A stretch of 20,000 bases of DNA, from positions 778,375 to 798,374 of the forward strand of contig CAJNDS010002235.1 in assembly GCA_905221605.1 (NCBI GenBank), read 5' to 3'. The position numbers and the translations under genes are program-made. Shown here piece after piece: positions 11,301-17,300 of this stretch (its first letter is position 1; each line of letters begins with the position of its first letter). The stretch comes from Symbiodinium natans (Eukaryota > Sar > Dinophyceae > Suessiales > Symbiodiniaceae). The notes under the pieces are model-generated. The model ran no database searches, was not told where the DNA came from, and saw nothing but the letters and a program-made list of their open reading frames with translations.

Positions 11301-14300
11301 CCATCTGCAGGTGCAACTGGTCGTCCTCCCCCTCCATCTCGCTCTCCATACCCAAGGTTGGCTTAACCTTGTTTAGGGTTTAGGGTTTAGGGTTTAGGGT
11401 TTAGGGTTTAGGGTTTTATGGCTTAGGGCTTAGGGCTTCGGGAAAAAAACAAAGCGAAGCCCTAAAACCCAAAACCTTGAGCCTTAGTGGCTTTCTGAAC
11501 CTATGGCTTGGAGCAGTTTAGGGTATCGGAAGTAGCCAGGTTCGTTGCTGACCGAACCATTTGACAACACAGTCTTTCTTGCTGGTGTGTCGGCATTGTT
11601 AAGCTTATGACCGCCTGATTCTTAGCAGGGAATGAGGGAATTAGGGCCCTATATATACCCTTTAAGGGATTTATATAGGGTACCTCATTCCCTCATTCCC
11701 TACTAAGAACCAGCCAGAGGAAGCTAGGGGTTGGGGGTCAAAGAACAAAGCCTCAAGGTTCATGAGCCTCTGACCCCAAACCCTGAAACCGAACTCTTGA
11801 CCCAAAATTCCTAGAGCCCCTACGCTCTAAGTCCTGAAGCCCAAAACCTGGAACCCAGAGCCTGAACCGACATGAAAGATTGGACCCTGGGCTCCCAGAC
11901 GTAGGTGGGGGCTCTTGGGGGTTTAGGGTTTGGGGTTTGGGGTTTGGGGTTTTGTAAAGTGTTAGGGTGCAGCATTGGTCAACTGAACGTAATAGTGCGA
12001 AGGCGCAGCGAACCAAACCGGAGCCAGCCCAAACCAAGACAAAGCCACTCGAAAACAAATCACATGTGACACATGTTTAAAGCCTTGCTTTCATATGTTG
12101 AACTTCGGCCCCATCCATACCGAGCGCGTCGCGCAGTGGCAATCATGCTTTCTATCCCCCGAACATCTCTAAGAGCACACGCTGTATGAACACGTCGTCA
12201 TTGTCAGAGCAGCCAAAGCCCGCGTTCTCGATGGCTTTGCAGGGCTGATCGGACGCCGCTTGTTCCGGCAGTGCCCTCAACATGCCAGACGTTGGCACGC
12301 AGCCTCGCTCCCGCGCGTAGCACCGCAAGGGCGCAGCAGGAACCATGCTTGTCTGCGTGACTCACGTGCAAAAATAAAGCATCGTTAGGGTTCAGGGTTT
12401 GGGGTTTGGGGTTTGGGGTTTAGGGTTTAGGGTTTAGGGTTCCAGGGATCGGAGAAGGTGCTTGATATTGCTCGCTCCACGCACAGCCTGGCCAGTCTGG
12501 GGCGGCCTTTTAACACTCTTGGAGCAGATCCTCTCACACCAGCTTTCGCGCCACCGCGATATGACCAGACGAAACAGATTCAAGCTACCATGGCGTGATG
12601 TGACTTTCTGCTAGAACTTCTTGGTCTTTAGGGTTTAGGGTTTAGGGTTTGAGGGTTTGAGGGTTTGAGGGTTTGAGGGTTTGAGGGTTTGAGGGTTTGA
12701 GGGTTTGAGGGTTTGAGGGTTTGAGGGTTTGAGGGTTTGAGGGTTTGAGGGTTTGAGGGTTTGAGGGTTTGAGGGGTTGAGGGTTTGAGGGTTTGAGGGT
12801 TTGAGGGTTTGAGGGTTTGAGGGTTTGAGGGTTTGAGGGTTTGAGGGTTTGAGGGTTTGAGGGTTTGAGGGTTGCATGCTTGAACTGGTGCCCTTTCGCT
12901 GCAGCAGCTTCGGGCCGCCGCACTCGGGCCCTCAATTCAGTTTCCGCACGCCCGAAAAAAAGCCACAAAGAGCAAGACCGGTTCAGGACTTAGGGTTTTG
13001 GGTCCATGGTTTAGGGTTTGTAAGGTTTCGGGTTAAGGGTTTGGGGTTGAAGAAAATCAAGAAGCCCCGATGTAGTCCAGGACGTCCTTGAGGGCCACCC
13101 CTTCCCACTCCGCACACGAGATGGCTCCAGTGTACCAGGTCAGTCCCTCGACCTCTGACACGGCAAGGTGCTTTGGGGTGTAGAAGTTTCCCTGAACCCC
13201 AAACCCTAAACCCTAAACCCTTTGGGGTTTGGGGTTGAGGGGACTAAGGTTTGAATGGCTTCGGGGGCAAGACTGAGCCGCAGCGTGACAGGGTGTGGGT
13301 TGGTTCGTAGGGTTTTCGGGTTTCGGGTTTCGGATTTAGGGTTTAGGGTTTAGGCTGATAGCCCGAATACCCTGAAGCCTCCAAGCACTTTAGGTGTGCA
13401 CTTCATCTGGGGCCCTAAACCATAAACCCTAAACCCTGAACCCTGGGGGCTGAGGGCTGCAAGAAGGAGTCCGATGAAGCACCAAACTCTCAACACGAAA
13501 CCCCATAGAACCCAAAAGGGCTTGGATTTAGTAGGGTTTAGGGTTTAGATTTTTGGGGTTCAACCCTGAAACCCTCAAGCTTCCTCCAGGATGCCTGGAA
13601 GACCCACCCTAAACCCTAAACCCTTGAGCAGCCTGGACGATGAGGAGCCGATCCGAATGATCGGGGCCGGTGTTGGTGCCCGACGACACAAGGAATCCAA
13701 AACGACAAACACAAAACACTATACATATACATATATATATATACCAAGTTTGTATGTATGTATGTATGTATGCATTTGCGGATAAACTTGCAAGCAATAC
13801 AAATCAGAAGACCCTCCGAAGATCTTCGGGTTCAGGACTCATGCACAGGTCTAGGATGTAGGGCTTTAGGGGCTTAGGGTTTAACCCTAAACCCTAAACC
13901 CTAAACCCTATAACCCTATACCCCTATAACTCTAACCCCTAAACTTCGGGTTCAGGGTTTAGGGTGGCTTGGGGCTTTAAGGGTTTAGTCGCGTTTTGGG
14001 GGGTCTTCGAGGTTGACAGGGGACCTAAACCCTAAACCCTAAACCCTAAACCCTAAACCCGCGCGCCACCTGAGCCACGGAGTTCTGGTCCTCGCGGCGG
14101 TTGCCCGAGCACTGGATGATGGCGCAGACCTTCTCTAGGGCGTTTTTTGGGCTTTTTGGGGGTTTTAGGCATTTTCAGGGCTTTTTTGGGGTGTTTAGGG
14201 TTTTAGAGTTTTTTGGGGATGTTGGGGCTTTTCGTGTCTTTTCTAAGGGTTTAGGGTTTAGGTTTTTAGGGTTTTTGGGTTTTTGGGTTTTTGGGTTTAA

Positions 14301-17300
14301 GGGTTTTAGGGTTTTAGGGTTTAGGGTTGTTCTTAAGGGTTTAGGGTTTTAGGGTTTGGGATTTTGGGCTTTAGGGTTTCTTAGGGTTGAGGCTTTTTAA
14401 CCCTAAACCATTGATCGATGCTTGCAAACCAGGCTTCGGGGGCAGTATGTGGGCAAAGGATGGGCTACGTGGGCCCATTGCAGTATGTGCTCCACAGCGG
14501 ATCAGGCCCCCAACTATCATGCTCTAGGGGTGCATGTACCTATGCGGTACTTGGGCCCTATAGAGCTACATAGGAACTGCTCGAGCATTGCACCAGAGGC
14601 ACATGGACCGAGGTTCATACGGTTTTGGGCGGTGAAGGCTCCACAACTATCACCTCTCGTGTGGTGCTGAAAACATACGGGAACGGAGTCTCTTCGCCCG
14701 CTCTGAGCAAACGGAAGGGCGATCGAAGCTACGCAGAAGCTACGCGCTTCGCACGCAGAGCGCAGATGTTCAGCTTCCATCAAAAACCCCTATCAACCCT
14801 AGGCCCAATGTAAATAACTCTGAACCCTACAAAAGCCCATGAACCCAAGATAAACCCTTAACCGTAAAGCTTTTGGAGTGCCTACATGGATCTCCGTGAG
14901 CTACAGGTCGATCACTACACCTGTGTCCGAGAACGACAAGCAGCGCCTCTCTCAATTGGAGTGCCTGTGTATGGTTTGGGGTTTAGAAGAAAGTCGGAAA
15001 CCCGGAACCCTCAAACTCGAAGTAAATCCAGAAAACTTGAAGCCTCTAACACTGAACCCCAAACCCTAAACCCTGATCCCCATCCCCCCCCACACCTTCT
15101 TGCGCTTGAAGCGAGTCTCATCCTGCAAGTCCTTCAATGGCTGTGGGTTTAGGGTTTAGGGTTTAGGGTTTAGGGTTTAGGGTTTAGGGTTTAGGGTTTA
15201 GGGTTTAGGGTTTAGGGTTTAGGGACCCCACTGTCCGAACCCTAAACTCGAACACCCTCTGCCTATGCCCATTGCAGACGAAGACGCCCTGCCGTCGGGC
15301 TTGGTATTGGCAGGGCAAGGGCGGGGGTTTCGGATTTTCGGGTGCCCCGAAACCCTAAACTCCAAACCCTAAACTCCAAACCCTAAACCCTAAACCCTAA
15401 ACCCGAAACCTACACCCTAAACCATCCCTCTTCAGCACAAGCTGGGCTGATGTTAAGGAACTTCAGCTAAGCAACCATCCGCTGGCCAAGCCTGCTACAA
15501 GCTACAAAAAAAACAGCCTCGCAAACTTCTCTCAAGCCCCCGAATCTTGAGCCTCCCCATTCTGGCAACATAGGTGCCTAGCTAACTGGCTGCCTTGGGT
15601 AGTTTATATTCAACCCTAAACCCTAAACCCTCAACCCTGAACCCTAAACCCTACACAAACCCTAGTGGGAAGATAAAAAAGGATGAAATGGGTCCTGCAT
15701 TACCTTGGCTTAATTAGGCTCCTCAACAGCAACACAGGAAGGCCACTGCCCCCCTTCTTCACGAACCCACAGATTCAGCAACACCTCAACAAAGCTCCTA
15801 TCCATCCAAAACCCTAAGCCCTAAGCCCTAAGCCCTAAGCCCCTGAGCCCTAAGCCCCAAAACCCTCAAACCCTTAGCCCTAAGCCCTAAGCCCCAAGCC
15901 CTAAGCCCTAAGCCCTACGCCCTAAGCCCCAAACCCTAAGCCCTAAGCCCCAAGCCCTACGCCCTAAGCCCTTCAAAAACGAAGCCCTGAACTCTAAACC
16001 CTACATCCTCAACCGGGAACGTGGCTGCTCTTTCTTCCGGAATCCCCTTTCAGGCAAGTTGCCTGAAACTCTAAACCCTCAACACTCAACCCTCAACCCT
16101 GAACCCTAACAACGACACCCAAACCCAGCCCCTCGCAGTGTCCTTGAGGGTGAGCTTCACAGGCTCCTGGTCCTCGCCCTTCACGATCTCCTTTCTGCAA
16201 TCCCTTGCACCCTTAGGGTTTAGGGTTTAGGGTTTTAGAACCTAAAGCAGCAAAAAAACAACTAGTCCCCGAACTCCACACCCCCCAACCCTAAACTTTC
16301 TTCTAGTCTAGCGAGTTTAGGGTTTGGGGCAAGGGTCTACGGCTTACAGGGTTAGCAGGGTTTAGATTTGGGGAACCCTAAGCCCTGAGCGCTGACCCGG
16401 AAGGCCCTAAATCTAACCAAAGAAGAAAGGAAAGCAGGGAAACACTGGGGATCCTGTTCACAAGAAGGGCTACGGAGTGAGGACCAAGGCAGCGGTCTTG
16501 GGTTTAAGGGTTTAGGGGTTTAGCGGATTAGCGGATTAGGGGTTTAGGGTTTAGGGTATAGGGTTTAGGGTTGAGGGCAGGGAGCCATGAGCCCTGCACC
16601 CGGAAAACCCTAAACCCTAAACCCCAAACCCTAAACCCTCAACCCGAAACCCACCAAGCTGGGTTCAGCTCAGTCTCCAGGGCGTAGGTGGCGGGATCTA
16701 TCAGCGAGCCGGACGGAACCTAAGCCCACGCTTCTGCGGTTTTTGGGGCTCGGGTTTCGAGCCACCCAAGTATACCATGCTCGCGTAGATTGCCGCTACT
16801 TTGAACTGAAGCCCAAGTAATACATACTCGGAGCTGTCAGATTCCTAGCAGGCTTCTGTGCTTCTAGGGGTGTCAGCTTTCAGCATGTTTGAGGAGTATG
16901 CGTGGCTGTTAGGGCTGACCCTGAGCCTAAGATCCTCTCTCAAAATCTAGAACCCTCCAAAAACACCCGGCGCACTGGATGCAACGAATTACTTGGAGGA
17001 TCATGGGGCTTAGTTAGTCGGGTTATGAGTACCCTCACTGGGGTTACAAGTAATTGTAACTACAGTTGCCCTGATTATAACCGTACTTACTAAGTCCCCT
17101 GATCCTTTAAGTACTGCCGCCTGGGAACTGGAAGATGATTCCGCACGAAGAACTTCTCGTTGGGGGTCAGGAATTCCTCTGTAGCTGAGTTCGGGTTTGA
17201 TGTCAGATGTTTAGGACTTGATGGGTTTTGGGTAGCCCACTAGCACATCCTGTGCCGCAAGCCCAGAATGCCAAACTCTCCCCTGCCCTAAGTAGCCCTT

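Noticed and set aside
12635-12968. Pro-Ser-Asn-Gln repeat protein on the minus strand
   Set aside because: It is a translation of the TTTGAGGG array in two frames. There is no coding evidence beyond the repeat.
8389-13471. Shared 14-mer TGCAAGAAGGAGTC at 8389 and 13458
   Set aside because: Similarity does not extend beyond the 14 bases, so it is not enough to call a repeat family.
13609-13690. Exon in the intron between exons 9 and 10
   Set aside because: Both strands are open and codon-like, but the minus strand has no AG|G acceptor and exons 9 and 10 already join in frame to the expected motif.
15265-15335. Extra SUOX exon between exons 7 and 8
   Set aside because: A short frame looks coding, but exons 7 and 8 join directly to give [13 protein letters not shown] with the family's spacing.
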